In this document: positions 22,519-32,856 of the stretch, one piece after another
How positions within the stretch are numbered: the stretch's first letter is position 1
Layout: the number at the start of each line of letters is the position of its first letter
NCBI RefSeq assembly: GCF_000002985.6
Contig: NC_003283.11
Coordinates: 5,208,001 to 5,272,000 of the forward strand
Length of the DNA: 64,000 bases
Direction: 5' to 3'
Source: Caenorhabditis elegans
Lineage: Eukaryota > Nematoda > Chromadorea > Rhabditida > Rhabditidae
The notes under the pieces: generated by a model
The model's database searches: none
What the model saw: the letters and a program-made list of their open reading frames with translations, nothing else
Told to the model about the DNA's origin: nothing
Made by a program: the position numbers and the translations under genes

Positions 22519-25500
22519 TTACAATTTCTTGCCATATACAATCTCCTGAAACTTTTTGGAAGATTTATTAATGTCCTCGAAGAGTTTCAGCCTTCCATCC
22601 TGGAAGTTGTCGCGCATTTCACTTTTGGGATAGTCAATTTTGAAGTACGAATATGGTTTTTCAGGGGTATACTTTTTCCAAAGCTCGGGCCCATTGATTC
22701 CGTTTGGGTTTCTGAAATATAGGGGTTTATTATAGGCACGCAAAAAACACCCTTTTGAAATCAGAGTGCAATCGCGCTCCAGTGCAATAACAAAACTTTC
22801 CATAATTTGGGTCTCGTTAGGTTTTGGTGATAACCCCGTAAATTCAAACGTTTTTTTAATTATTTGCGAGCATTTTTACTATGTTTGCCGTCGTTTTTAT
22901 GTAGAAACGTTGTTCAAATAGTTTTTTTTTAATTCTATCAATTTTGAAATAAAAATTATTTAAAAACAATGAAAAACTCTGGAAGAGCTGTTGGTATCGA
23001 AGTTAATAATTGAACACTTTCGAATTTTTTGCTTTGGTGCCAAACCTGCCAAAACCTGATGAGACCCAAATTATGAGGGCGGAGCGTTTCAATTTGCCTT
23101 TGGAGCTAATTTTTAAGTGTTTCGCAACAACCATTTCAATAGATACGACGCCCGACATCTCGCGAGTCTATTTTTAAAAAGTCGTCAAATATAGACTCGC
23201 GAGATGTCGGGTGATGTGTCTATTGGCAGGGTTTTTGTGAAACATTGAACAATATTTTACTGTGTAGACAGAATTAAAAGCAACATTTTGTTTGTTAGGC
23301 GTTTTTTTTGCCGAAACTTCTAGTTTCAGAGATATACTCATCTGAAAATTTTTAAATCACCGAAAAAACCAAAAACTTTTATACTTCGGATCGGGACTCT
23401 ATATCTTCAAAAATGCTTACCCATATTTCACAAAATTAGCCGTTAAAGTCCCCATCATATCAATTACTTTGAATTCTTCTTCAATCGGACTAAATTTCCC
23501 CATTCCTTCTCCCAACATGTACTTGAGCTCCGATCCATGATTGGCTGCTTTGAATGGGAACCACGTGGCATATGGATCATTTGAGCCCATGTTATAGTAG
23601 TCGAATGAACCGAGGTACGCGTTGCTTCCGTACTTTGTGCTGGTTTTTACGGTTTCAAGAGCGCCGATGTTGAACCACGAGTCGCTGATGAGCTGAAAAT
23701 TGATTTTTTTCGAATTTTTGAATTTTGTCACCTGCCTGTATAAGTCTCTTTTCCACTGCTTTATCATCGTTCTTGTCAATATTTTTCATATAAAATTCCA
23801 TTATTCTTTTTTGAACATCTACTGCATTTTCTACAACATCCGATCCAAAAGATGATTTGATGATATCCATATCATTTCTTCTACTTTGGAACATTGTAAC
23901 TGAAAATTCAAATACTGGTCTAACACCGTACTTCTACAGTATTACTACAGTACCCTGGCAAAACCCATATATTAGTTTAATTTACGTTCTCCTCAAATAC
24001 CATGAAATTTTGCAAATTTGTATGCAAATTTTCATAGATTTCAAAGCGTATAAATTGTTTTGTGGCAAAATTTTCCCTCTCAAAAAAAAAGTTAAAAAAC
24101 AATTTTTTTTCTAAAAATGCTCTAAAAATGCTCAATGAATGCTTTTAAAATGCTCTAAAAATGCTCCATAAATTCTATGAAAATGCTCAATAAATGCTCT
24201 AAAATGCTCAATGAATGCTCTAAAAATTCTATGAAATTGCTCTAAAAAATTCTATAAAAATACTCTAAAAATTCTCTCTTTATTAAATTAAACTTACGGA
24301 ATCCAAGACCTTCATATTCGTCTACAGTGGCCATTGCGTCAAGCTTCGGAGCTTCCCTACTCAACTCGTCAAATGGCTTCGGGAAGAAATCTCCGTCAAA
24401 GTTGGGAATGAAGGTTAAGAAACCTGACGCTTTTTTCTCAAAAGTTGCAGTTTCTTGGAATTTTGAAAGTGGTTGAGACTTGTACCATTCGAGAAGGCTT
24501 TCCGAATCTAGGCATAATATTTTTATTTGGTTAACTAAAACATCTCGAAGACTGTACCTTCTCCCTCGTAACCATGATGTTTCGCAAAGTTCCTAAAAAT
24601 TTCCGCTTCTTGTTCTTTAGTTCGAATCGAGAATTCACAAAACGCAGAACCAGACATTGCCATGAATCTATGGAAAAGTTCTGAAAATATTAAATCATGC
24701 TTCTACCTTTTTATCATTGAATTTTTACTGTTCGAGTGAGGGCTCAATGCTAATAATCCTGCACTGACTCCCCCAGCACTTGTCCCACAAACTGTTACAA
24801 TGTTTGGATTTCCACCAAATGATTTTATATGTTCCTGGACCCATTTCAGAGCCAAAGTCTGATCCCATAATCCATAGTTTCCACGAGAAACTTCATCTCC
24901 AGTTGTCATAAAACCTAACGGTCCGACTCTGTAGTTGGCAGTCACAACGATCACATCTTTCAGGGGAAGAGTTCTGAAATTTTTCTCATTTCGTTTATAC
25001 GTTTGCCAATAATTTTGTTACCCAGACAACGAATAGTCATCAAACATTGAAGAGAAGCCGATTTCAAAACCTCCACCATGAAAGTAAACCATTATCGGGA
25101 GTCCATTTGGCTGGAAACAAGCTTTATTTTATCAACTACCTAATTATGAACGTACAAATTCCTCTGATTTCCAACTTGGAGCGAAAATGTTCAAATTCAG
25201 GCAATTATCTTCCGCAAACTCTCGATACCCGGGAGGAAGAAGCTGAAAAACTCTGTTAAAATATATTCTTTAACCAGAATGCCCTACATTTGAAATCATA
25301 TGTCCAGATTGTGGACATCCAGGTCCATATTTATGACAGTTCAGTGGTTTTGTCCATTTTTCAGCTTCGACTGGTTTTTTGAAGCGGAGCTCACAGATTG
25401 GGGCCTTAGCAAATGGAATTCCAAGATATCCATTCACGATTTTGTCGTCCTAAATATTTAAAAGCTGGAGTAGCGTATCAAAAAGTTTATACTGGAATTA

Positions 25501-25854
25501 GTTTTAAAAAATTATTAACTACCAGTTTTTGAAAAGCATTTCTCGCCGTGCTGTTCAATTATACAGAATCAAAAAATTGCAAAAGCAACGTAGCGTATCA
25601 AGAATAAATATGAAAAAAAGGAACGATACATTTCTCAACTCGTCCGGAGGATCTCGAGCTTTTGTTTTTTTTTTCAAACTCCCACAAAAAAATCATGGAA
25701 AAATTTGGAATTCCCCTTATTTCTAAAAGTATTACAGCAAAAAAAACTAAGTATTACTCACATGTCTATAAATATTTCCGATCACCGGACCACACGAGGC
25801 ATTCAACACTTCCAGGCTGGCTTCAGGCTTCAGATGGGACAAAAATCCACCCAT
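22519..25854 (-). CDS. Carboxylesterase CE1 (type-B, alpha/beta hydrolase), probably intracellular
   Basis: Exons from the 5' end: 25762-25854, 25288-25449, 25156-25242, 25022-25110, 24729-24973, 24558-24680, 24298-24507, 23736-23899, 23421-23692, 22519-22711; 545 residues. The oxyanion motif [10 protein letters not shown], nucleophile elbow VCGTSAGG, acidic residue in DEYEGLGF and histidine in AANHGSEL give a complete Ser-Glu-His triad. Type-B esterases hydrolyse carboxylic esters. The protein starts [11 protein letters not shown] with no signal peptide, and a TATA box (TATATAAG on the minus strand, 25905-25912) sits about 50 bp upstream, leaving no room for a leader exon. Intron 24974-25021 is absent from CE2-CE6. 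The intron after exon 8 appears to use a GC donor (CAG|GCAGGT). The last intron (709 bp) holds palindromic insertions. It appears intact if the GC donor is used. Confidence 0.88.
22801..23086. repeat. Inverted-repeat insertion in the last intron of CE1
   Basis: CATAATTTGGGTCTCGTTAG at 22801 is repeated in inverse as GATGAGACCCAAATTATG ending at 23086, and AGGTTTTGG/CCAAAACCT extends the match. About 285 bp with no ORF; a MITE-like element distinct from the other two families here. Confidence 0.7.
23119..23246. repeat. Strong palindrome in the last intron of CE1
   Basis: CCCGACATCTCGCGAGTCTA near 23151 pairs perfectly with TAGACTCGCGAGATGTCGGG near 23192. Weaker pairing extends outward (GTTTCGCAACAACC with GGGTTTTTGTGAAAC). 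It lies about 30 bp from the preceding inverted-repeat element. Confidence 0.8.
24113..24285. repeat. Tandem repeat of AATGCTCTAAAAATGCTC units in a CE1 intron
   Basis: Imperfect units of roughly 12-24 bp (TGCTCTAAAAATGCTC, AATGCTCAATGAATGCTC, AAATTCTATGAAATTGCTC) fill the intron between exons 7 and 8. Locally confined, non-coding. Confidence 0.7.
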
Positions 25855-26844
25855 TTTGTGTCGGTTGTGAGGAAACAAACTGAAAAATGGTCACCTAGAC
25901 ACAACTTATATACACGCCCATTTGAGAGAAATAGACAGACAAACAAACAGTTCTAAAGATCAGATTTCGCAATAGGAAGTTGAGTGAGTAGGTTTTGGTA
26001 ACTATTATAATATCTGGAATTTTTACCACTGAATTATAAAAATTTTCAGGTTAATTTCTACATGTAGATTTACTGAGAATTTTTAACATATAAACTTTCT
26101 AAACTATCAATATTTTTCTAAACATATATTTTGGTCACAGATTATGTGCCCGTTTTTGGCAAAATGTTTGTTTTTAGAATAGAAAATTACGAAATATCAG
26201 AATCGGCATCTCCGAGAAGATCAAAAGATAGACTATACTTTTTTGGTCATAGGTTTTGTGCCTGATGAAATATAAATCTGCTTTTGGATTTTAGAAATTT
26301 CTATTTCAATTATTAAAAAAGTTGCGAAATTCTATAATCTTTTTTTATATATGATGTATGTATTGGAGAAGGTTTCAAAGCTCAATGATATTCAGTTCAA
26401 AAATTGTTTTCTGTGATAGTGCACAATATCCTTAAAAAATTTTCAAAAAAAAAACCTAAAAATGGAAGATTTTACCATACTGCCTACATGTTAAAATATT
26501 TTAATACTTCACAACACACAACAAATTTTATTACCAAAGCATTTTATCCTGAAAACTACTTATTCTTGAGTTACAGGGGCAAAATGTTATATTTTTTCGA
26601 AAAATTTCTAGTTTGTGATATGCTTTGTAAAATTCCAAAAATCGAAGAACTGAAAACGTATATACTTTTGGTCACCACTGTAAGTTCTCACTATTTCAGT
26701 TAATTCAAATTAAACGCATTTTCTGAGTTGAAAATTTTTCAATTTCAAAAATTTATAAACGTGGTTTATATTATTTGATAAATAATGTTACATCTAAAAT
26801 AGTTTATCTACATTCATTGTAAGAAAAATTACATAATATCAATA
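25855..26844. other. CE1 promoter and CE1/CE2 intergenic region
   Basis: The CE1 TATA box (25905-25912) is at its left end. The remainder, up to the CE2 stop, is unique AT-rich DNA with no gene. Confidence 0.5.
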
Positions 26845-29111
26845 TTATATTTTCTTTCCAAAAACCATTTCTTGATATTGTATTCCGTGTTCATTAACTT
26901 CATCTATAATCTTGTGCCTTCCATCCAAGAAATTGTCAGCCATTTCACATTTTGGATAATCAATCTTGAAATATCTTCCCGGATTGTCAAGACTGTACTT
27001 TTCCCATGGAACCGATACACCTTTCCCATTTGGATTTCTGAAAATTACAATTTTACTTAAAAAATTTTTTTTAAATTTCCCTCAATTTTTATTTTATCTT
27101 CCTGGTAAACTGAGACCATTTTTGTCAAAACTATAAATAAATCACAAAAAATGATGCCAAAATAATCTCACAAATAGATTAAAATTAAATAAATTTGAAA
27201 TTTGAGTTAATTAATTTTTGAGCTCGAAGCTTACCCATATTTTGCAAAATTTGTATGATAAGTTCCCATCATATCCATAACCTGCCTATCTTCTTTCGAA
27301 AACTCTCCAGTCCCTTCTCCAAAAATATATCTTAAATCAGAACCATGATTAGCTGCATTGAACGGCCTGTTTTTGCCAAACACAATTGGAGTGTTCGGAT
27401 TGAAATAATTGAAAGAATACAAATATACAGTATTTCCATACTTGACAAGTGATCGAACAGTATCAAATGCTCCCACACTGAAGTAGTAGTCTCCAAATAT
27501 CTGTAAAAATTTTGCTCACGCCCCAAAATTAAAATTTAGCAGGAAACTTGCAACAAATTATTGTTTTAATTTAAATTAAAATGTTTTTAATTGAAAATTC
27601 AACAAAAAACATGTTTGAGAAAATAAGTCAATCACATACCTCAACTAATGTCTTGGCAATGTTTTCTTCATTTTCGTTTCCACCATTTTTCAAATAAGAT
27701 TCTGCAGCTCTCTTGACAACCTCTTCCCTGTTCCTTACAACTTCAGGACCCAAAGCTGCTGATAGCATTTGTTGAGGGGTTTTCTGGCCAGCATAGAAGT
27801 CTTCTAAAATACACTATCTTACTCAGAATTCTAACAGTTTATCAGACACTTACCAAAACCAAGTCCTTCATATTCACCAATTGAAACGATGGCACCAAGT
27901 TTCGGCGCCTCTTTTCTCAACTCGTCAAATGGTTTTGGGAAGAAATCTCCGTCGAAGTTTGGAACAAAGGAAAACATGCCAGAAGCTGGACACTTGTATC
28001 CTTCCGCTTTGAGGAATATCTCAGAGTCCTGGGATTGATACCATTGCAGCAGGCTTTTCGAATCTGGAAAAAATTTGTTACTGCAGTATTTCTAAAGAAT
28101 ATACACTTAATTAGACAGCTTACCATTGCCGGTGTAGCCATGATGGTTGGCAAACTCTCGGAAAATTAATCCCTCAACATCTTTCGAACGGATACCAAAT
28201 GGACATGTCGCCGCACCAGACATAGGAATGAACTTTTGGAAATATTCTAAATATCTAATATTGTTTTATTAATTACAAAAACTGTTACTATTAGCATGTG
28301 GACTCAGGGACAGAAAATCAACACTTGCTCCACCGGCACTTGTCCCAGAAATAGTCACATTGCTTGGATCTCCTCCAAATGATTTAATATGCTTTTGTAC
28401 CCACTGTAGAGCCAAAGCTTGATCCCATAGTCCCCAGTTTCCCCGTGCCACGTCATCTCCAGTAGCGAAAAATCCGAGAGGTCCAATTCGGTAGTTGGGA
28501 GTGACTAGAATTACATCTTTAAGTGGAAGAGTTCCAGTTAAAGAATAATCATCAAACATCGATGAGAATCCAACCTCGAAACCTCCACCATAGAAGTAAA
28601 CCATTACAGGAAAACCGTTTGGCTGAAATCAGAATAAATACATTGAAAACGGTAGAAGTGAGCTCACGAATTCGGCAGATTTCCATTTTGGTGCAAACAC
28701 GTTGAGGTTCAAGCAATTATCTTCAGCGAAATCATGATTAGTAGCTTGTGAAACCATCTGAAAAGTTTATTTCTTCTATTAGAATTTACACTTACCAAGG
28801 CTCCAAGGGCTGCTGACTGTGGACATCCCGGTCCGTATTTATAGCAATCCAGTGGTTGCGTCCATTTCTCAGCTTCGACTGATTTTTTGAATCGAAGGTC
28901 TCCGATTGGAGCCTTGGCAAATGGAATTCCGAGATATCCATTCACGATTTTGTCCCCCTAAAATAATTTTCACATTTCAGAGGACGAGGCTTTTCGATCG
29001 CAAAATAATTTCACTTACATGTTCGTAAACATTTCCACGAATCGGACCACATGAAGCATTGAAAACTTCGGTATTTTTTTCAGGTTTCAAGTGTGAAAGG
29101 AATCCACCCAT
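26845..29111 (-). CDS. Carboxylesterase CE2 (type-B), probably intracellular
   Basis: Nine exons from the 5' end: 29019-29111, 28796-28957, 28668-28757, 28289-28622, 28124-28246, 27854-28063, 27640-27803, 27235-27500, 26845-27037; 544 residues. Motifs in order: [11 protein letters not shown] start, [18 protein letters not shown] (likely disulphide cysteines), VYFYGGGFEVG oxyanion loop, ISGTSAGGAS nucleophile elbow, EYEGLGF acidic residue, ANHGSDLRY catalytic histidine and [17 protein letters not shown] near the end. All introns have GT-AG ends and phases match CE3. TATA at 29194-29201 and a block shared with CE3 lie upstream. Segments of CE4 are nearly identical to CE2, so it has donated or received sequence by conversion. 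It appears fully functional. Substrate is not predictable from sequence. Confidence 0.92.
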
Positions 29112-29265
29112 GATACTATTAAATAATGAGAAACAAGCGGACACCAATGAATCAAATTGATAGTGTGTTATGTTTGCAGCACATCAATATAGTCTTATAA
29201 AGAGAGCGTTGGCAGAGACCACAAAACAAAGAAAACACGGTCTGGTTTATTTATCAAATTTTTTA
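29112..29265 (-). promoter_or_regulatory. CE2 promoter with TATA box and blocks conserved with CE3
   Basis: On the plus strand CTTATAAA at 29194-29201 is an inverted TATA box about 85 bp upstream of the ATG. AGTGTGTTATGTTTGCAG (from about 29162) and the CGGTCTGG block (about 29238) recur at matching spacing before CE3. TTTATCAAA near 29250 reads TGATAAA on the minus strand, a consensus for intestinal GATA factors; its use is inference. Confidence 0.55.
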
Positions 29266-29612
29266 AAACGAAAACTGTGCAAATTGTAGTTTTCGTAACA
29301 AGAACATAAAGAACAATTTTCGACAATGCCCACTACGGCACACAAACTATCAAAAGTTCATTCTACTGATTTCTTTGACTTCTTTGGAACGATCTGAAAA
29401 TACTATTTCCATTCTTTAGTAATGGCCAAAAAGGTATCCCGTTCTAGTTTTTCAATAATTTAAACGGGTATAACACAGAAACTGGAAACTCAAACGATTA
29501 TCGACAACGTTTTTTGCAGTTTGCAGAAATTATAAATTAGTCGAGCAACCAATATTTGAAAATGCTATATAAATTGTACACAGGAAACAAAAGCACAACA
29601 AGCATAAAGTTA

Positions 29613-31440
29613 TTAGCGCCAAACAAGGAAATCAAATGATGATTCTCCAAACAGTGCAGTAGCAATGACTCCATCATTCCTTTCGATATCCCATCCATCG
29701 GAACAGTCAAATTCTTGAATTCCGATTCTAAAAGCTTTTAAATTCAAATGTTTTGTTCTAAGAAAAGGCGACTTTTCCTAAATTTCAATAAGATTGTCAG
29801 ATGCTGCATTACTAATTATCGACAGGTGTCTTTGTCGGCTAGGCTTAGTTAGGCACTGCAAGACTTATAACCAATGTTAATTTCAAAAATACCTGTAATA
29901 TTCTGCTCGCCGTACTCCGTCCCATCTATTTACTGCAATTTCATTCAACACTATAACAAAATCTCTTGTTTCGAGAGCATTGCTCAAGTGGAATCTTTTC
30001 AGTGTTTGCATGCTACCGTTTAACCAATTACGAATAAAATTGTTAATGTCTTCTGGTGTGAAACTATGTTTCCAGATTATCAGCTCTTCACAGTTCATGG
30101 ATTTCAAATCATCGAGTGTGAAGCCTGGGTTGAAATAGGAGTCCAGTCGGCGAATATTTAATAACTGAAATTTACAGTATACTTTATGCAGTTTCACAGA
30201 GCCCATGCAAGATACTCACTATAGTTTTGTCGAGATCCATTGCAAACTGGCATTTGAGTGTCAATCCGTGTTCCACACTAATACTATTCAAAACCTTGCT
30301 CAGTTGCTCAGATGTGAGGAATATCTCCCTACCGACCAACTCGTATTTGCATTTTGTCAACCACGGTTTGTTTAATAGAAATTGGTAATCTCCGAAAAGT
30401 TGATCAATATCAAATTGCAAATCGATGTGATCTACTTCGAACAGGTTCAAAAAAAGGTAAAGCAATGAGGCGAGGTTATATGGACTTAGGATTTCAAGTG
30501 AAATTGCCTTTTGACTTCCGAATATACTGAAAAACATTAATAATTGTTTCTCATGAAACCGGGAATGCTTTTTACTACACTGTTTTTTTCAGACAGTTCG
30601 AATATTCCGCCAATATTAATTTTGCAAAAAGTTCGAATTTTCCGACAAATTTTTTTTCTGAAAATTTGAGTTTTCCTTAACACGAAATGTATTTTTACTA
30701 CAGTTTCAAACCAAAAATAGCACAGCAGGCAACATTTTTTTGTCCTACGATCGGAAATCGCCTACAGAGCAATTTCCACGCACCCTATATTTTTCTCTGA
30801 AAAATTGAATTTTTCGCCGAAATATTTTTTCAGGGAAAATTTGAATTTCCCACCAAATAGGCGCCAATAACACGCGCCTCTGGCTTCCCTCCTATCTCGA
30901 AATATGAGAGTTTGCCGAAATAGGTATTTTTGACTTGCATGGCCAAGGCCGGCCAGAAACCCCGTACAATAACTTACTGAAACAAATTAATAAATTGATG
31001 TACATCATTGATCGATGTTTGCATGGAACTTTTAATCGGACGAGTTTTAAGACCATTGTAAGAGAATATAACATCATTAAGAGATTCAAAGATTAAAAAT
31101 TTTTGAAACTCATACTTCTTGCCAACAGGATAATCGTGAATGAAGTTTTCAACCATTATTTTGTAAACTTTCCTCTTTATTTTCTTAATTTCAAGTCGAG
31201 TCTTTTCCGATGTTTGCGAGAGTTTTGCACTAAAATAAGTTATATGCTTATTGTGTTTTATGAGAAATATATAACTCACACTTCAAAAATTTTCATTTGA
31301 TGAATAATTTTTCGAAAAGGAACATATGGAAGTCTAAGTAAATGGAACGATTTTTCCCTTCGGCAAAAGCTGTATAGCAAAGAATGGTAAGCTTGAAAAA
31401 ATCGCACGGTACGTTGAAATAAATTACTAACAAGGCTCAT
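29613..31440 (-). CDS. F-box protein with FBA_2-type C-terminal domain (fbxb class)
   Basis: Five exons from the 5' end: 31280-31440, 30978-31229, 30220-30526, 29893-30164, 29613-29727; 368 residues, all phases consistent. The F-box starts at FHLLRLPYVPFRKIIHQM (about residues 34-51) and continues across the first splice into AKLSQTSEKTR. The C-terminal half carries the FBA_2 pattern typical of worm F-box B proteins: LDDLKSMNCEEL, NFIRNWLNG, LKRFHLSNAL, then IERNDGVIATA and a terminal FDFLVW. Such proteins are thought to be substrate adaptors of SCF (SKP1-cullin-F-box) ubiquitin ligases, with a fast-evolving target-binding domain. It lies between CE2 and CE3 in the same orientation. No inactivating lesion is seen. 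Confidence 0.88.
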
Positions 31441-31841
31441 TTTGGGTGACAATTGTGCGAAGGGGAATGAGAGGGTGCGGGTGTCATTCTGCGCGGGAAA
31501 TTTTTGCGATCGATATAATAGGCCCCAGCAATATAATTTGTAATAGGCCCATTGGCAAGAGTCTTGTGAACGCAGCAAATGTATATCTTGTTGAGTCAGA
31601 ATAACCTAAAGAATACTAAAACGTATTATCTAGTTCGTAAAATTGCCACATAAAACGTGGTTTTTTTTTTGTAAATTTGTTCTTATTCATACTGCTTTTG
31701 TTCTTATTTATAACTTTAAAAAATTAAAAAATTAAAAAATTCAACTGAAGATCAGGAGTGGGAAGAGCTTAAATAAAAAGTATGCCACGTGTCATGTGGC
31801 AGTTTCTAAAATTTGATAATATACTACAGTTCTTCCAACTG
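31441..31841. other. 5' flank of the F-box gene
   Basis: About 400 bp of AT-rich sequence with no gene seen. Confidence 0.4.
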
Positions 31842-32180
31842 CTATGGGGACAGTTCTATCTTTTTGAAATCTAATACTCTAAAACTGTCAAATTTTTCAA
31901 CAAAAAACATTATAGAACACCAAAAAATTGCGCGGTAATTCAAATTTGAAGGCATTTTTGACATTATTCGTTTACAGAGTTTCCCGTTTTTGTTTTTTAT
32001 ATCACAATACGTATTTAAATGTTTGCTAAACTTTTGTTTATTAATTTCCCCACATCCCCAACAAAAAATTAGACCTACATTATTCGTATCTTGGTAGGTC
32101 GTTAATTTGACCCACTGACCATTTTCGGCGCCGAGTTTTGTTTTATTGATCAGTCGGCCAGCCACGGTCTCAGTGAACAT
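31842..32180 (-). CDS. Unassigned ORF, 112 aa, head-to-head with the 32203 ORF
   Basis: A single open frame starts with ATG at 32180, only 22 bp from the divergent ATG at 32203. It encodes a 112-residue basic protein with a C-x2-C motif (FCWGCGEINK) followed by further cysteines (YCDIKNKNGKLCKR), which could be a small metal-binding module. I recognise no family. No splice sites or upstream promoter make the case firmer. It may be a chance ORF or a remnant of a mobile element. Confidence 0.25.
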   Translation of the reverse strand: MFTETVAGRLINKTKLGAENGQWVKLTTYQDTNNVGLIFCWGCGEINKQKFSKHLNTYCDIKNKNGKLCKRIMSKMPSNLNYRAIFWCSIMFFVEKFDSFRVLDFKKIELSP

Positions 32181-32202
32181 GGTCCGTTAGTCGTCTGTTG
32201 CA

Positions 32203-32451
32203 ATGGACAACGACAACACCGGTTTTTATGTTGCTGTTGTTTTGCTGGTCGCCGCCGTCTTTGCAGCGCTCGTCTGGTACTTCTCTCAGCCATGCCGCCA
32301 GGATACTGCTCATGCACAGCAAAGTATCTCGGACAGACACCAGGAACAAGGAGTCGCTTGGAATCCGCTACAAGGGGCACGTGCTCAGGTTCTTCAACGA
32401 GTAAACCAGCCACAGGAGGACCGACAACCAGCTGCTGACACGATTTTTTAA
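32203..32451 (+). CDS. Small single-pass membrane protein, 82 aa, single exon
   Basis: The uninterrupted frame runs from ATG at 32203 to TAA at 32451. MDNDNTG is followed by one hydrophobic helix at about residues 8-27 (FYVAVVLLVAAVFAALVWYF), a cysteine and then a Gln/Arg-rich hydrophilic tail (HAQQSISDRHQEQG, ending PAADTIF). The reading frame is GC-richer than its AT-rich flanks, which favours real coding. The short acidic N-terminus and following charged tail fit a type III or tail-out membrane microprotein. No homologue is recognised. It is the only plus-strand candidate inside the minus-strand esterase cluster. Confidence 0.5.
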   Translation: MDNDNTGFYVAVVLLVAAVFAALVWYFSQPCRQDTAHAQQSISDRHQEQGVAWNPLQGARAQVLQRVNQPQEDRQPAADTIF

Positions 32452-32856
32452 ATCAATGCTTAGAAAAATACCAAAACTTAAAGAAGGAATATCGCTTTAA
32501 AGTTTAAATTTTCGAAAAAATAATGACTTCTATTTGATTGTCAACTTTTATTTCATATTTTGATGTTATCACACGTTATTTTGTAATTTGATTTGGCGCC
32601 TGTTATAGGTTTTAATTAAAGACTTCTATGCCCAAAAATACAGACTGGCAAAGCTGAAAATGAGTAAAATGTAAGAACATATTTTTCTGATGTGCTGGTT
32701 TCAAGTGCGGATATAGCAGTTAGAAGTTAGCTGATGGAAACCAGTTTTAAATCTCAAACAAAATATTGTGCTGCTTTATTTATTCACAGTGTAAACAAAT
32801 AATTTTGTTTCTCGTTTATCTCCACTCATTGTACAAAAAATCACATCATATCAATA
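32452..32856. other. Intergenic between 32203 ORF and esterase CE3
   Basis: No gene. A stretch near 32640-32790 (CAGACTGGCAAAGCTGAAAA, then TGTGCTGG) resembles 35540-35690 upstream of CE4's 3' end. This shows that the 3' flanks were duplicated along with the esterases. Confidence 0.5.

Noticed and set aside
26872-27060. Plus-strand ORFs starting MILYSVFINFIYNL, repeated at 32884 and 35668
   Set aside because: They are antisense shadows of the conserved last esterase exon and recur only because the genes are paralogous.
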